From Anaerolineales bacterium (lineage in GTDB: Bacteria > Chloroflexota > Anaerolineae > Anaerolineales > JABWBV01), in the NCBI GenBank assembly GCA_027019845.1, contig JALUWE010000213.1, forward strand, positions 1 through 12,909: a stretch of DNA of 12,909 nt, written 5' to 3'. The notes beneath the pieces were generated by a model. The model made no database searches and was not told the DNA's origin. It saw only the letters and a list, made by a program, of their open reading frames with translations. The position numbers and the translations under genes are program-made. This document shows, piece by piece, positions 1 through 6,360 of this stretch; position 1 is the stretch's first letter, and every line of letters begins with the position of its first letter.

Positions 1-333
1 GATCTGGTAGACCTCGATGGGGTCCATCCCGCGCTGGTCGATGATGGCGTCCAGTCGCGTCCAGCGGTCTACGTCGCTGTCGTAACGCGGGAGGAACGAG
101 CGGGTGAAGTCGCCATAGCGCCCCACGCTGCCGATGATGGCGTCCAGGGGGATTTCGCGCAGCCCGCGTTTGATGGACTGGCCGCCTTTGAGCAGTTTGC
201 GCACTTCCTCGAAGGGCAGCAAATCCGCGGATTTTCCGCGCAGCCGCGCCATGACCTCTTCGAGCGCGGCCCGGCGGCGGGCGTTGCGGAAATCCGCGAT
301 GGTTTTTTGGTAAAGAGGATCAGGGTCGGGCAT
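1..333 (-). CDS. ParB-like N-terminal domain protein, partial (C-terminus beyond left edge)
   Basis: The first 111 codons of a minus-strand gene are visible from an ATG at 333; the frame stays open to the window edge. The N-terminal ~45 residues are charged and helical (an RNARRRAALEE stretch). They are followed by a segment with IPLDAIIGSVGRYGDFTR (about residues 66-83), a run of D/W/R residues, and GMDPIEVYQI at the edge. This pattern, an IPLD..I.GS..RY.DFTR block followed by P-I-E-V-Y, resembles the ParB/Srx-like fold of Chloroflexota proteins annotated as ParB N-terminal domain proteins. In those the next segment carries the G-x-H-R motif, which here would lie outside the window. Known ParB proteins are CTP-dependent DNA clamps, but many stand-alone relatives have no proven role, so no partitioning function is claimed. 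No parA is in view. The family call is from memory of the motif and is moderately secure. Confidence 0.65.
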   Translation of the reverse strand, partial: MPDPDPLYQKTIADFRNARRRAALEEVMARLRGKSADLLPFEEVRKLLKGGQSIKRGLREIPLDAIIGSVGRYGDFTRSFLPRYDSDVDRWTRLDAIIDQRGMDPIEVYQI

Positions 334-352
334 GGAATTTACGTTTAAGGTT

Positions 353-481
353 AGAACTTACGCACTTGAAAAGTCGCACCCGGACCTCACAGGTCTCAAA
401 GCGCATGGAGATGCCCGGATGCAATCTATTTTGGGTAAAATCTTCCTGCATCGTGTGGTAGTAGACCTGTGAGGTCTCAAC
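353..481. mobile_element. Truncated copy of the ~140-bp MITE-like element
   Basis: This 129-bp stretch matches 1047-1175 with only four mismatches that I can count and no gaps, in the same orientation. It keeps the left terminal inverted repeat (AGAACTTACGCA at 353-364) and both internal AGACCT-type arms, one of them with a changed first base. The last 12 bp of the right terminus are missing. The match stops at 481, four bases before the stop codon of the nitroreductase gene, so the element end was probably lost by deletion. It has no coding capacity. Confidence 0.8.
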
Positions 482-484
482 CGA

Positions 485-1027
485 TTATCCTTCAAACGGA
501 TTGTGCGCGGGTTTTTCGGGCTGCCAGTGTTCCCAATGTACTACTTCGTCGAAAGAGCGGCGGCCCGATTTACGCGGGGGGCGCGGCTGGTGGGCAGTCG
601 GGTAGCCGAAGGAAATGGCGATGCGGATGTGCATGTTGTCGGGGAAGCCGAGCAACTGGCGGGCGCGGTCGCGTTCGTAGATGGTGGCCAGGCAAGAGCC
701 GACGCCCAGTTCCCAGGCGGCCAGCTGCATGTACGCGGCGGCCTGCCCCGCGTCGAACATGACGTTGAAGCGCAGCCCTGGGTCCGGGGTGATGATGGCG
801 ACTGCCAGGGCCGCGGCCGCGATGTGCCCGGCAAACTGGCCGCATTCGGACAGGGCTTTGAGGGTGTCTTCGTTCTGGATGGCGATGAAGTGCCAGGGCT
901 GCATGTTTTTGGAGGATTGTGCCAGCCGCCCGGCGTTGAGGATGGCGCGTACGGTTTCTTCGGGCAGGGGCTTGTCCTGGAATTTACGGATGGCTCGTTT
1001 GGTGCGGATGGCGTGGTATACGTTCAT
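485..1027 (-). CDS. Nitroreductase family protein (FMN-dependent)
   Basis: This 180-residue protein belongs to the nitroreductase superfamily, FMN-binding homodimers that reduce nitro compounds, quinones or other acceptors with NAD(P)H. The physiological substrate cannot be read from sequence. Visible features are an N-terminal YHAIRTKRAIRKF motif (residues 4-16; Arg/Lys side chains contact the FMN phosphate), PLPEETVRAIL helix, AQSSKNMQPWHF (about 36-47, the usual S-x-x-N-x-Q-P-W flavin-binding segment), and DAGQAAAYMQLAAWELGVGSC near 92-112. The length is typical for the short form of the family. The ATG at 1027 precedes the conserved N-terminus directly. The gene is alone between two copies of a small mobile element: one starts 19 bp upstream of the ATG, the other ends 3 bp beyond the stop. 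Its native promoter may therefore have been displaced. The tail beyond the usual HWE-x-W ending is about 12 residues longer than I expect. Confidence 0.9.
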   Translation of the reverse strand: MNVYHAIRTKRAIRKFQDKPLPEETVRAILNAGRLAQSSKNMQPWHFIAIQNEDTLKALSECGQFAGHIAAAALAVAIITPDPGLRFNVMFDAGQAAAYMQLAAWELGVGSCLATIYERDRARQLLGFPDNMHIRIAISFGYPTAHQPRPPRKSGRRSFDEVVHWEHWQPEKPAHNPFEG

Positions 1028-1037
1028 GGGAGTTCGA

Positions 1038-1046
1038 GTTAGGAGT
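1038..1046. repeat. Left target-site duplication of the MITE (GTTAGGAGT)
   Basis: The 9-mer GTTAGGAGT at 1038-1046 is repeated exactly at 1188-1196. The two copies abut the two ends of the terminal-inverted-repeat element 1047-1187 with no spare bases, as expected for a 9-bp target-site duplication made on insertion. Confidence 0.8.
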
Positions 1047-1187
1047 AGGACTTACGCACTTGAAAAGTCGCACCCAGACCTCACAGGTCTCAAAGCGCAT
1101 GGAGATGCCCGGATGCAACCTATTTTGGATAAAATCTTCCTGCATCGTGTGGTAGTAGACCTGTGAGGTCTCAACTGCGTAAGTACT
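1047..1187. mobile_element. MITE-like non-autonomous element, 141 bp, complete
   Basis: The ends are imperfect inverted repeats: AGGACTTACGCACTTG on the left against AGTACTTACGCAGTTG read inward from the right (14 of 16 match). Inside, a second inverted pair AGACCTCACAGGTCT (1076-1090) and its complement (1157-1171) can pair over 15 bp. Each arm is itself a 6-bp palindrome around CAC/GTG. A perfect 9-bp direct repeat flanks the element. There is no ORF inside, so mobilisation would need a transposase elsewhere. A 9-bp duplication is compatible with several families (IS4-type and IS1-type among them); I cannot assign one. A truncated relative lies at 353-481. Confidence 0.85.
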
Positions 1188-1196
1188 GTTAGGAGT
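1188..1196. repeat. Right target-site duplication of the MITE
   Basis: Second copy of GTTAGGAGT, immediately after the right terminus of the element. The following 62 bp up to the MNT-HEPN stop codon (1197-1258) hold nothing I can identify. A weak GCGGG/CCCGC hairpin is present there, without a T-tract on the strand where it would be needed. Confidence 0.75.
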
Positions 1197-1258
1197 TTAA
1201 GTGTGGAGGGGGTGGCGGGTCTTGCTTCCCGCTACGTACCAGGGAGTTGGAAATTTTT

Positions 1259-1732
1259 TTACACTCCTAGTATTTTTCTGGCGAAATCGCGCACTGCTTT
1301 GGCAACTTTAATGGCCTCTTCCGCTTCCTGAAATGTGGGGTCTTCACCAGGGTAACGGGTTCGCACAGCGTGTTCCGACAGAGTGTTCAGGTGGTTCGCT
1401 GCAAAGCGAGGCAGCAATAGCCGGGAGACTGCCCAGGAACGCTGGTGCGGTGGGGCGTCCGTGTCCATGATGACCAACAGGTCTACATCGCTGTCAGGGG
1501 AGGGATGCCCATAAGCAAACGAGCCAAACAGGATGATTTTTTCTGGATGAAGCGCTTGAACAATCCGTTGAATAGCGACAGGTAAGGACTCTCCCACGGG
1601 CACAGAAAGGCCGCGGGGGATTGTTTTGGAAGAGCGAATGTCTAAATCAGGTTTACCGGTCACGTCGTTTACATTTACGTTGCAATGGATGGATGGATTA
1701 TACCAACGGGGAAATGGCTTTTTGGTGATCAC
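1259..1732 (-). CDS. Chimeric MNT nucleotidyltransferase-HEPN remnant (probable deletion fusion)
   Basis: Read from a GTG at 1732 the product is 157 residues. Residues ~46-109 are a minimal nucleotidyltransferase (MNT) N-terminal half: an ALHPEKIILFGSFAYG strand-loop and the motif G-S-x10-D-x-D (G70, S71, D82, D84), which binds metal and nucleotide in this fold. After LLLPR (105-109) the sequence changes abruptly. Residues ~113-155 (LNTLSEHAVRTRYPGEDPT, then a helix rich in A, E and K) resemble the C-terminal helix pair of HEPN proteins. HEPN proteins are normally encoded by a separate gene next to MNT as a toxin-antitoxin pair. The back half of MNT, with its third acidic residue, and the front half of HEPN are therefore absent. 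I infer an in-frame deletion that joined two genes near 1403-1408, leaving a product unlikely to be active. The GTG overlaps the stop of the Memo gene (GTGA). The start is uncertain: other in-frame GTGs exist, and an ATG at 1864 lies inside the neighbouring gene. Confidence 0.65.
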   Translation of the reverse strand: MITKKPFPRWYNPSIHCNVNVNDVTGKPDLDIRSSKTIPRGLSVPVGESLPVAIQRIVQALHPEKIILFGSFAYGHPSPDSDVDLLVIMDTDAPPHQRSWAVSRLLLPRFAANHLNTLSEHAVRTRYPGEDPTFQEAEEAIKVAKAVRDFARKILGV

Positions 1733-2952
1733 TCGAACACCACGCCGCCGATGGTGACGATGGAGGTGTTGTGGTTGTCGGCGGGGCATTGTGCATAGCC
1801 AATCGTTTTGCCGCGGGTGGTGCCCATCATGCGCATCGCCAGATAGAGGGGAAATGTGCCGCAAACGTTGTTCTTGTCGTCTTCGCTCAAGATGGTGTGC
1901 AGGAATCCCTGCGCGTCTCCGGCTGCCAGGTGATCGAACAGACGTTGGTCTTCCGCGGCGATGCGATGTTTGGTGTTTTCGTCGAGGGGGCGGCCTCCGA
2001 ACGCGGGACCGACGTGTGCCAGGTCGCCGGAGACCACGTAGAAGACGCGGCGGCCTGCGGTGGCCTGCCGGAGGGCCGCGACCAGCGCGTCCGCCAGGTG
2101 GGGCCGCGCGGCCGCGCCGTTCTCGCCGGACGGGTCCGGCAGTTGCCCGACCAGGATGGGCACCAGGGGGATGGCTTTGTGGTTCAGCAGGTGATGTAGC
2201 CAGACCGCGACCAGCTCAATCGAGTGTTCGTGGCGGTGGTACAACTCGCCCGCGAAGGCGTTCTCTTCGCCGGTGGCCGCGGCGAGGGCGTCGACCACTT
2301 CCTGATCGGTGGGCAGCACGCCGAAAGGGGTGGCGTAGTGCTGGCGGGTGAGGGTGATGGGGTTGTGCCCGCCGTAGTGGTCGGTGCCGAGGATGACGAT
2401 CAGGTCGGCGTGTTGCAGCGCGGGCGCGGCGTGTTTCCAGACGCGGGCGTAGATGTGCCCCCCGCGCGGGTAGTCGATGTGCGGGGAGAGCAGCCCGCGC
2501 GCTGCGTTGGGGCCGGGATCGACCTCTGCGGCTTCGAGATGGTCGTTGAGCAGGCGGTGAAGTTGAGCCGGATCAGCGGGGTAGGCGTCGCCTGCCAGGG
2601 CCGGGGTGCGGAAGTCTGCGTTGCGGTAGGTTTCCAGCGCGTTTCGTTGGGCTTCGGCCGCGCGTTGGTTGTCCAGCAGGCACATCTGGTCGCACATTTG
2701 GATGAACTGCCGGATGGTGTCGGGCCGCACGGGAAGCCGGAAGTGTTGGTCGAGGATGGCGGCAATGGTGGGGATGTCGCGCTCTCCGTCGCACAGCAGG
2801 AGCAAGGGGGCCAGGTATTGGGGGACGATCAGCGCGTCTTGTGCCAGGCGCAGCGGGTCGCGCAGCAAAAGGGATGCCTGACCCTGGTAGACGAGGGGCT
2901 GGGGATCGAGGGGGCGCAGTTTTGGCCGCTGGTTGTTGGACAAAGCGCTCAA
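1729..2952 (-). CDS. Memo-like protein (AmmeMemoRadiSam system protein B) with N-terminal extension
   Basis: The C-terminal ~255 residues show the Memo fold signatures: LLSPHIDYPRGG (His ~158), VILGTDHYGG (His ~192), HRHEHSIELVAVWL (~239-252), VSGDLAHVG (~308-316) and NVCGTFPLYLAM (Cys ~364). The two His and the Cys correspond to the metal-binding set described for MEMO1. The fold is related to extradiol dioxygenases. Bacterial members often sit with AMMECR1 and radical SAM genes, but no such partner is in view, and the reaction is unknown. The first ~150 residues (PKLRPLDPQPLVYQGQ..., then a helical CDGERDIPTI segment) form an extra domain that I have seen in Chloroflexota homologues; its role is unknown. 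I chose the TTG at 2952 (407 residues) because AAGGAG lies 7 nt upstream at 2960-2965, whereas the ATG at 2976 has no Shine-Dalgarno. The TTG overlaps the stop of a 23-codon micro-ORF (TTGA), and the gene's own stop overlaps the next start (GTGA). Confidence 0.88.
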   Translation of the reverse strand: MSALSNNQRPKLRPLDPQPLVYQGQASLLLRDPLRLAQDALIVPQYLAPLLLLCDGERDIPTIAAILDQHFRLPVRPDTIRQFIQMCDQMCLLDNQRAAEAQRNALETYRNADFRTPALAGDAYPADPAQLHRLLNDHLEAAEVDPGPNAARGLLSPHIDYPRGGHIYARVWKHAAPALQHADLIVILGTDHYGGHNPITLTRQHYATPFGVLPTDQEVVDALAAATGEENAFAGELYHRHEHSIELVAVWLHHLLNHKAIPLVPILVGQLPDPSGENGAAARPHLADALVAALRQATAGRRVFYVVSGDLAHVGPAFGGRPLDENTKHRIAAEDQRLFDHLAAGDAQGFLHTILSEDDKNNVCGTFPLYLAMRMMGTTRGKTIGYAQCPADNHNTSIVTIGGVVFE

Positions 2953-3020
2953 ACGACTTCTCCTTGCCTGAACCATTCGGCAACGCGTTTATCGAGAGAG
3001 GAAGGGTTTTTTGCGTTCAT
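2949..3020 (-). CDS. Possible 23-residue micro-ORF bridging the carboxypeptidase and Memo genes
   Basis: An ATG at 3020 overlaps the TGA of the M14 peptidase (ATGA), and the 23-codon frame ends with a TGA that overlaps the proposed TTG start of the Memo gene (TTGA). The predicted peptide begins MNAKNPSSLDKRVAEWF and ends GEVV. It has a short amphipathic-looking helix (DKRVAEWFRQ) and no membrane segment. No Shine-Dalgarno precedes the ATG, so translation would depend on ribosomes finishing the peptidase gene. It may be a genuine small protein, a coupling leader that carries ribosomes to the Memo start, or chance. I recognise no family. Confidence 0.35.
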   Translation of the reverse strand: MNAKNPSSLDKRVAEWFRQGEVV

Positions 3021-4690
3021 GGCGATAATGTGACTTCGGCTTGCAGCTTCCCGGCGCGGTCGCTGCGCACGTGCAGGCGCACTGTGCCGCCTTGCGGCGC
3101 GCGGATCACCCACTGGCCGCGGGCGCGGTTGTCGGTACCGGAGACGCCGAAGGCGAACAGGGCGGTCTTGTTGCTGCGGCCTTCCAGGTGTCCCAGTTCG
3201 GTACGGCGTTTGCCCTGCACGAATTGCGCGCCCTCGGGCAATTCGACCTCGACCCAAACGGGCCGCGCGCCGCGTTTTTTGCCCATCTTGCTGGTGAAGG
3301 TGGGGAAGAAGCCGGTGTTTTCGACCACCAGATGGAGATGGTACGTGCCGTCCTGGAGGGGGGTGGCTTCGAGGGTGTGAACGCTCAGGCGGGGCAGCAT
3401 CTCGGCCAGGGAGAGCACATAGGGCACGTTGCGCTCGGCCTCCTCGCCCATGAAGGCGTGCGGCGGGTTGCGCCAGGTGTACATGCTGTTCCAGCCGCCC
3501 AGTTCGACCTTGCCCAGCTGCGGATGCTCGAATTCGTACCAGTCCACGTAGGCATCTTCGGGCCCGTTTTCGCGCGCCCACTCGTAGATTTTCACGTCGT
3601 CTTCGTGGGGATGGTCGCGGAACCATTCGATGAATTTACGGTCGTACTTGCCGGTGGCGCGGCCGATGATGTCCCACAGTTCGATGGTGTAGGCGTAGAT
3701 GCCGAGCTGGTGGTACGCCCAATCGTCGAACACGCCGGTGATCACCTCCTTGGGGTGGTATTTGAAGTCGTGAAATACGGAAACGGTTTTGTAGCCGGTC
3801 AGTTCCTGGGCGCGCTTGCCAATGGCTTTGAACGTCCACAGGTCGTCGGCGTCCATCTCGTCGTCGGGTTTGGTGCCGTAGGGGCGCAGGATGACGCCGC
3901 TGAAGGTGTGGTAGGCGATGGCCGCGTTGATGTTGGGGTGGGAGGTGACGAAATCGACCGCGGCGCGGATTTCGGGTTCGGAGGTGGGGTAGGGGCCGGC
4001 CCCGCGCTGTTCGTTTTCAGGCCGCCACTCGAAGGGGAAGTTGCGGTTGAAGTCCAACCCCTGGAGCTGGCGGGCGATTTTGATCAGGTAGCCGTCGTAG
4101 TCTTCGATCCGCCCTTCGGGGAGCAGGCGGTAGTATTGGCCGCCGGTTTCGTCCGGGCCGCGTTTTTCCATCAGTTTGGGGTTGAGGGTGCTGATCTTCC
4201 AGTCGCCGTTGGGGTCGGGGATGCGCATTTGCAGGATACGCCCGTCGCCGTCGATGTCTTCGGCGTGCAGGCCTTCCATTTTATCTTCGTAGGGGTAGGG
4301 CCGCGTGCCGGAGCGGATGTATTTGGGCCTCTCGGCCATGGCCCACGCCGCGCCGTCCGGGTTCAGGCGGGGGACGATGTAGAAGGTGCTGCTGTCCACC
4401 AGGCGGGTGACTTGCTCGTCCTGGCCGTATTGGGAGAGCAGCGCCCAGGCGACGCGCAGCGCGGTGGTGGTGCCGGCGATCTCGGTGGCGTGAATGTTGC
4501 CGTCCAACCAGACCGCGGGCTTGTCGGTGTCTGCGCCCGTGGCCGGGTTGGTGATGGTGAGCAGGTGGATGTCCTTGCCTTCGTAGCTTTTGCCCAGCAC
4601 GCCCAGTTGCAGGATGTTTGCATACTTCTCGGCCCACTCGTCGAGCAGGGTTTTGAGTTCGTCGTTGGTGAAATAGCGGTTGAAGTTCAT
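3017..4690 (-). CDS. M14 family zinc carboxypeptidase
   Basis: The 557-residue product carries the M14 metallocarboxypeptidase motifs. These are the zinc ligands H67-x-x-E70 in WLDGNIHATE, a substrate-site Arg/Asn region LDFNRNFP (212-219), the conserved TSEPE (236-240), the third zinc ligand H261 in AIAYHTFSG, and the catalytic Glu E337 in YTIELWD. M14 enzymes remove C-terminal residues from peptides; specificity here is not apparent. An insert at ~125-205 contains DIDGDGR, which looks like a calcium-type loop. Residues ~445-557 form a beta-rich C-terminal region (VVENTGFFPT, VRLHVRSDRAG) resembling an accessory sandwich domain. I see no signal peptide, so it may be cytosolic. The ATG at 4690 is preferred because the family N-terminus follows at once. 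Its leader (4691-4734) is A/C-rich with no Shine-Dalgarno. Upstream, NfeD ends 44 bp away; downstream, the stop overlaps the micro-ORF ATG. Confidence 0.92.
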   Translation of the reverse strand: MNFNRYFTNDELKTLLDEWAEKYANILQLGVLGKSYEGKDIHLLTITNPATGADTDKPAVWLDGNIHATEIAGTTTALRVAWALLSQYGQDEQVTRLVDSSTFYIVPRLNPDGAAWAMAERPKYIRSGTRPYPYEDKMEGLHAEDIDGDGRILQMRIPDPNGDWKISTLNPKLMEKRGPDETGGQYYRLLPEGRIEDYDGYLIKIARQLQGLDFNRNFPFEWRPENEQRGAGPYPTSEPEIRAAVDFVTSHPNINAAIAYHTFSGVILRPYGTKPDDEMDADDLWTFKAIGKRAQELTGYKTVSVFHDFKYHPKEVITGVFDDWAYHQLGIYAYTIELWDIIGRATGKYDRKFIEWFRDHPHEDDVKIYEWARENGPEDAYVDWYEFEHPQLGKVELGGWNSMYTWRNPPHAFMGEEAERNVPYVLSLAEMLPRLSVHTLEATPLQDGTYHLHLVVENTGFFPTFTSKMGKKRGARPVWVEVELPEGAQFVQGKRRTELGHLEGRSNKTALFAFGVSGTDNRARGQWVIRAPQGGTVRLHVRSDRAGKLQAEVTLSP

Positions 4691-4734
4691 GTTGTCTGGT
4701 TGTTTGGTTGGTTTGTGTTTTGTGAGAGAGAGGA

Positions 4735-6084
4735 TCAGGTTTTTTGTGAACTGAGAGCGTCTTCCCCCGCCCGCCGGACGTACAGCCGTACCCCGTGAAC
4801 GCCCACCACCTCCACCCGGCTGCCTGCGGGAATCGGCTGGCTGCCTTCCGCCAGCTGCGCGCTCCACTGCTCCCCGGCCAGCTGCACGATTCCTTCCGGC
4901 GCGATCTCGCTGCGCGCCACACCGACCCGCCCGATCAGCGAGCGCCGCCCCACCCGCACCGGCGCTTGTTGGGCGCGCATCGCAAACATCAGGATCAGGG
5001 CAAAGCTCCCGCCGATCACCAACCCGCTGGTGACGATCAGCGGCACGGAAACGCGCTGAAATTGCGGGGTGCCGGGCGAGTTGAACAGCACCAGCGCGCC
5101 GACGATGAACGACCCCACCCCGGCCGCGGTCAGCGCGCCGTGTGTCGGCGCTTTGATGTCCAGAATGAACAACACAAACGAGATCACCAAAAAGATCAAC
5201 CCTACCCAGTTGACGCCCAGAATGCCCAACCCGAACGCGGCCAGCGTCAGGCTTACCGCGCCGATGAACCCGGCCACCCACCCCCCGGGGCTGCCCAACT
5301 CGATCAGGATGGCCTGCACGCCCACCGAGAGCAGGATGAACACCACGTTCGGATTGGTCAGGATGCCCAAGAGCTGCTCGATGAACGAGGGGGTCAACTC
5401 CACCACCACCGCGTTGGCCGTGTTGAGCGTGCGTTCGCCCTCCGCGGTTTGGACCGTTACCCCGTCTGCCTGCCGCAGCAGGTCGCCCACGTCTTCGGCC
5501 ACGAAGTCGATCATGCCCACCGCGTGTGCCTCGTAAACCGTGGCGGCTTTAGCGTTCTCGATGGTCTCCTCGGCCAGCGCGATGGCCTCCTCGGACCGCC
5601 GCGCCTCCATCAGGGAGCGTATCTGGGCGCGCAGGGCTTCCTTGACTTTGGACTCCAGCGTCTCGCCCAGGTCCTCGCCCTGCCCCCCGACCGGGCTGGC
5701 CGCGCCGATGGCCGTTTCCGGCGACATCGCGGCCAGGTGCCCGGCCATGGTGATCACCGTCCCCGCGCTACCCGCAATCGCGCCGCGCGGCCAGACGTAC
5801 ACGATCACCGGCACGCGGCTGGCGCGGATGTCCTGCACCATATTGTCCATCAAATCGATGCTGCCGCCGGGCGTGTTCAAACGGAAGATCAAGGCTTCGT
5901 ACCCCTGTTGTTCCGCGGTGCGAATGCCCCGGCGGAGGTACTCCACCATGGCAGGCGTCACCGGCCCGTCCGCGGTCAGCACCAGCACGCGAACGCTCCC
6001 CTCCTGTGCCCGCGCGGGAAACCGGGCAAGGAAAATTCCTGCCAGCAAAACCCCGAGCAAAAAGAGAAACCGTTTCTTCGACAT
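4735..6084 (-). CDS. NfeD family membrane-bound serine protease (ClpP/SppA-like domain)
   Basis: This 449-residue protein has the long NfeD layout. Residues 1-26 form a signal peptide (KKR, then a hydrophobic run, then ARA). Residues ~30-215 are a ClpP-class serine protease domain with RLNTPGG (68-74), the nucleophile S106 in AIAGSAGT, and a candidate general-base lysine at 146 or 148 (ESKVKEAL), matching the Ser-Lys dyad of archaeal 1510-N. Residues ~245-370 hold four to five membrane helices. Residues ~375-437 form the soluble OB-fold NfeD domain (RSLIGRVGVA...GSRVEVVGVHGVRLYV). Family members associate with stomatin-like proteins and are thought to cleave or organise membrane proteins. No stomatin gene is in this window, so a partner may lie elsewhere. 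The ATG at 6084 is preceded by a weak GGAAG. It is probably the first gene of the minus-strand run, with a promoter near 6156-6161. Confidence 0.93.
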   Translation of the reverse strand: MSKKRFLFLLGVLLAGIFLARFPARAQEGSVRVLVLTADGPVTPAMVEYLRRGIRTAEQQGYEALIFRLNTPGGSIDLMDNMVQDIRASRVPVIVYVWPRGAIAGSAGTVITMAGHLAAMSPETAIGAASPVGGQGEDLGETLESKVKEALRAQIRSLMEARRSEEAIALAEETIENAKAATVYEAHAVGMIDFVAEDVGDLLRQADGVTVQTAEGERTLNTANAVVVELTPSFIEQLLGILTNPNVVFILLSVGVQAILIELGSPGGWVAGFIGAVSLTLAAFGLGILGVNWVGLIFLVISFVLFILDIKAPTHGALTAAGVGSFIVGALVLFNSPGTPQFQRVSVPLIVTSGLVIGGSFALILMFAMRAQQAPVRVGRRSLIGRVGVARSEIAPEGIVQLAGEQWSAQLAEGSQPIPAGSRVEVVGVHGVRLYVRRAGEDALSSQKT

Positions 6085-6155
6085 TATCTTTCTTCCACAC
6101 CCGGCGCACGCTATGCGCCGCCAACTTTCAACCGGCAGATTCTCTACCTACCCTC

Positions 6156-6161
6156 ATTATA
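6156..6161 (-). promoter_or_regulatory. Candidate -10 box for the nfeD transcript
   Basis: Read on the minus strand, 6161-6156 is a perfect TATAAT, about 72 bp upstream of the nfeD ATG. The expected -35 position, near 6179-6184, reads GATACA, matching only three consensus bases, so support is partial. The proposed promoter region overlaps the plus-strand tRNA promoter. Confidence 0.4.
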
Positions 6162-6172
6162 TTCCATTCCGC

Positions 6173-6201
6173 TTGACCTGTATCCCCCAACACGGTAGAA
6201 T
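6173..6201 (+). promoter_or_regulatory. sigma70-type promoter for the tRNA-Gly/tRNA-Met transcript
   Basis: TTGACC (6173-6178) and TAGAAT (6196-6201) are separated by exactly 17 bp. Each hexamer differs from consensus at one position. Transcription would start near 6208, about ten bases before the mature 5' end of tRNA-Gly, which is a normal arrangement for a tRNA operon. Confidence 0.75.
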
Positions 6202-6218
6202 CACAAACACAGCAACAT

Positions 6219-6290
6219 GCGGGCGTCGCCAAGTGGTAAGGCATCAGCCTTCCAAGCTGACATTCGCGGGTTCGAATCCCGTCGCCCGCT
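6219..6290 (+). tRNA. tRNA-Gly (anticodon TCC)
   Basis: A 72-nt cloverleaf. The acceptor stem GCGGGCG pairs with CGCCCGC. The anticodon stem TCAGC/GCTGA closes the loop CTTCCAA with anticodon TCC. The T arm is CGGG-TTCGAAT-CCCG. The discriminator base is T, usual for bacterial tRNA-Gly. CCA is not encoded. It reads GGA/GGG glycine codons. Confidence 0.96.
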
Positions 6291-6294
6291 CTGG

Positions 6295-6343
6295 TCAGTG
6301 TTCAGTATACAGTATTCAGTTTTCAGTATTCAGTGTTCAGTAT
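6295..6343. repeat. Seven tandem copies of a 7-bp repeat (TCAGTRT) between the tRNAs
   Basis: The 49 bp divide exactly into TCAGTGT, TCAGTAT, ACAGTAT, TCAGTTT, TCAGTAT, TCAGTGT, TCAGTAT. The array starts 5 nt after tRNA-Gly. A 9-bp inverted pair, GTTTTCAGT at 6319-6327 and ACTGAAAAC at 6351-6359, could fold the spacer into a hairpin just before tRNA-Met. The array lies inside the presumed tRNA transcript. Confidence 0.9.
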
Positions 6344-6360
6344 TTTGACCACTGAAAACC

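Noticed and set aside
353..481. Structured small RNA gene at the two element copies
   Set aside because: The long internal pairing is suggestive, but terminal inverted repeats and a 9-bp target duplication at the second copy explain it better as a transposable element.
1197..1258. GCGGG/CCCGC hairpin as terminator of the minus-strand operon
   Set aside because: The stem is only about 5 bp with an 8-nt loop and has no T-tract on the minus strand. The T7 nearby is on the wrong side.
1733..1864. ATG at 1864 as start of the MNT-HEPN gene
   Set aside because: It lies 130 bp inside the Memo coding region, and the added residues (His/Arg-rich) are an out-of-frame reading of it.
3041..4798. 585-codon plus-strand frame opposite the carboxypeptidase
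   Set aside because: A shadow of the M14 gene, whose zinc-site motifs identify the true strand; the shadow has no recognisable domain.
4691..5281. Upstream extension of the carboxypeptidase frame into nfeD (to 754 codons)
   Set aside because: The extension is Arg/Gly-rich out-of-frame reading of nfeD. The family N-terminus starts at the ATG at 4690.
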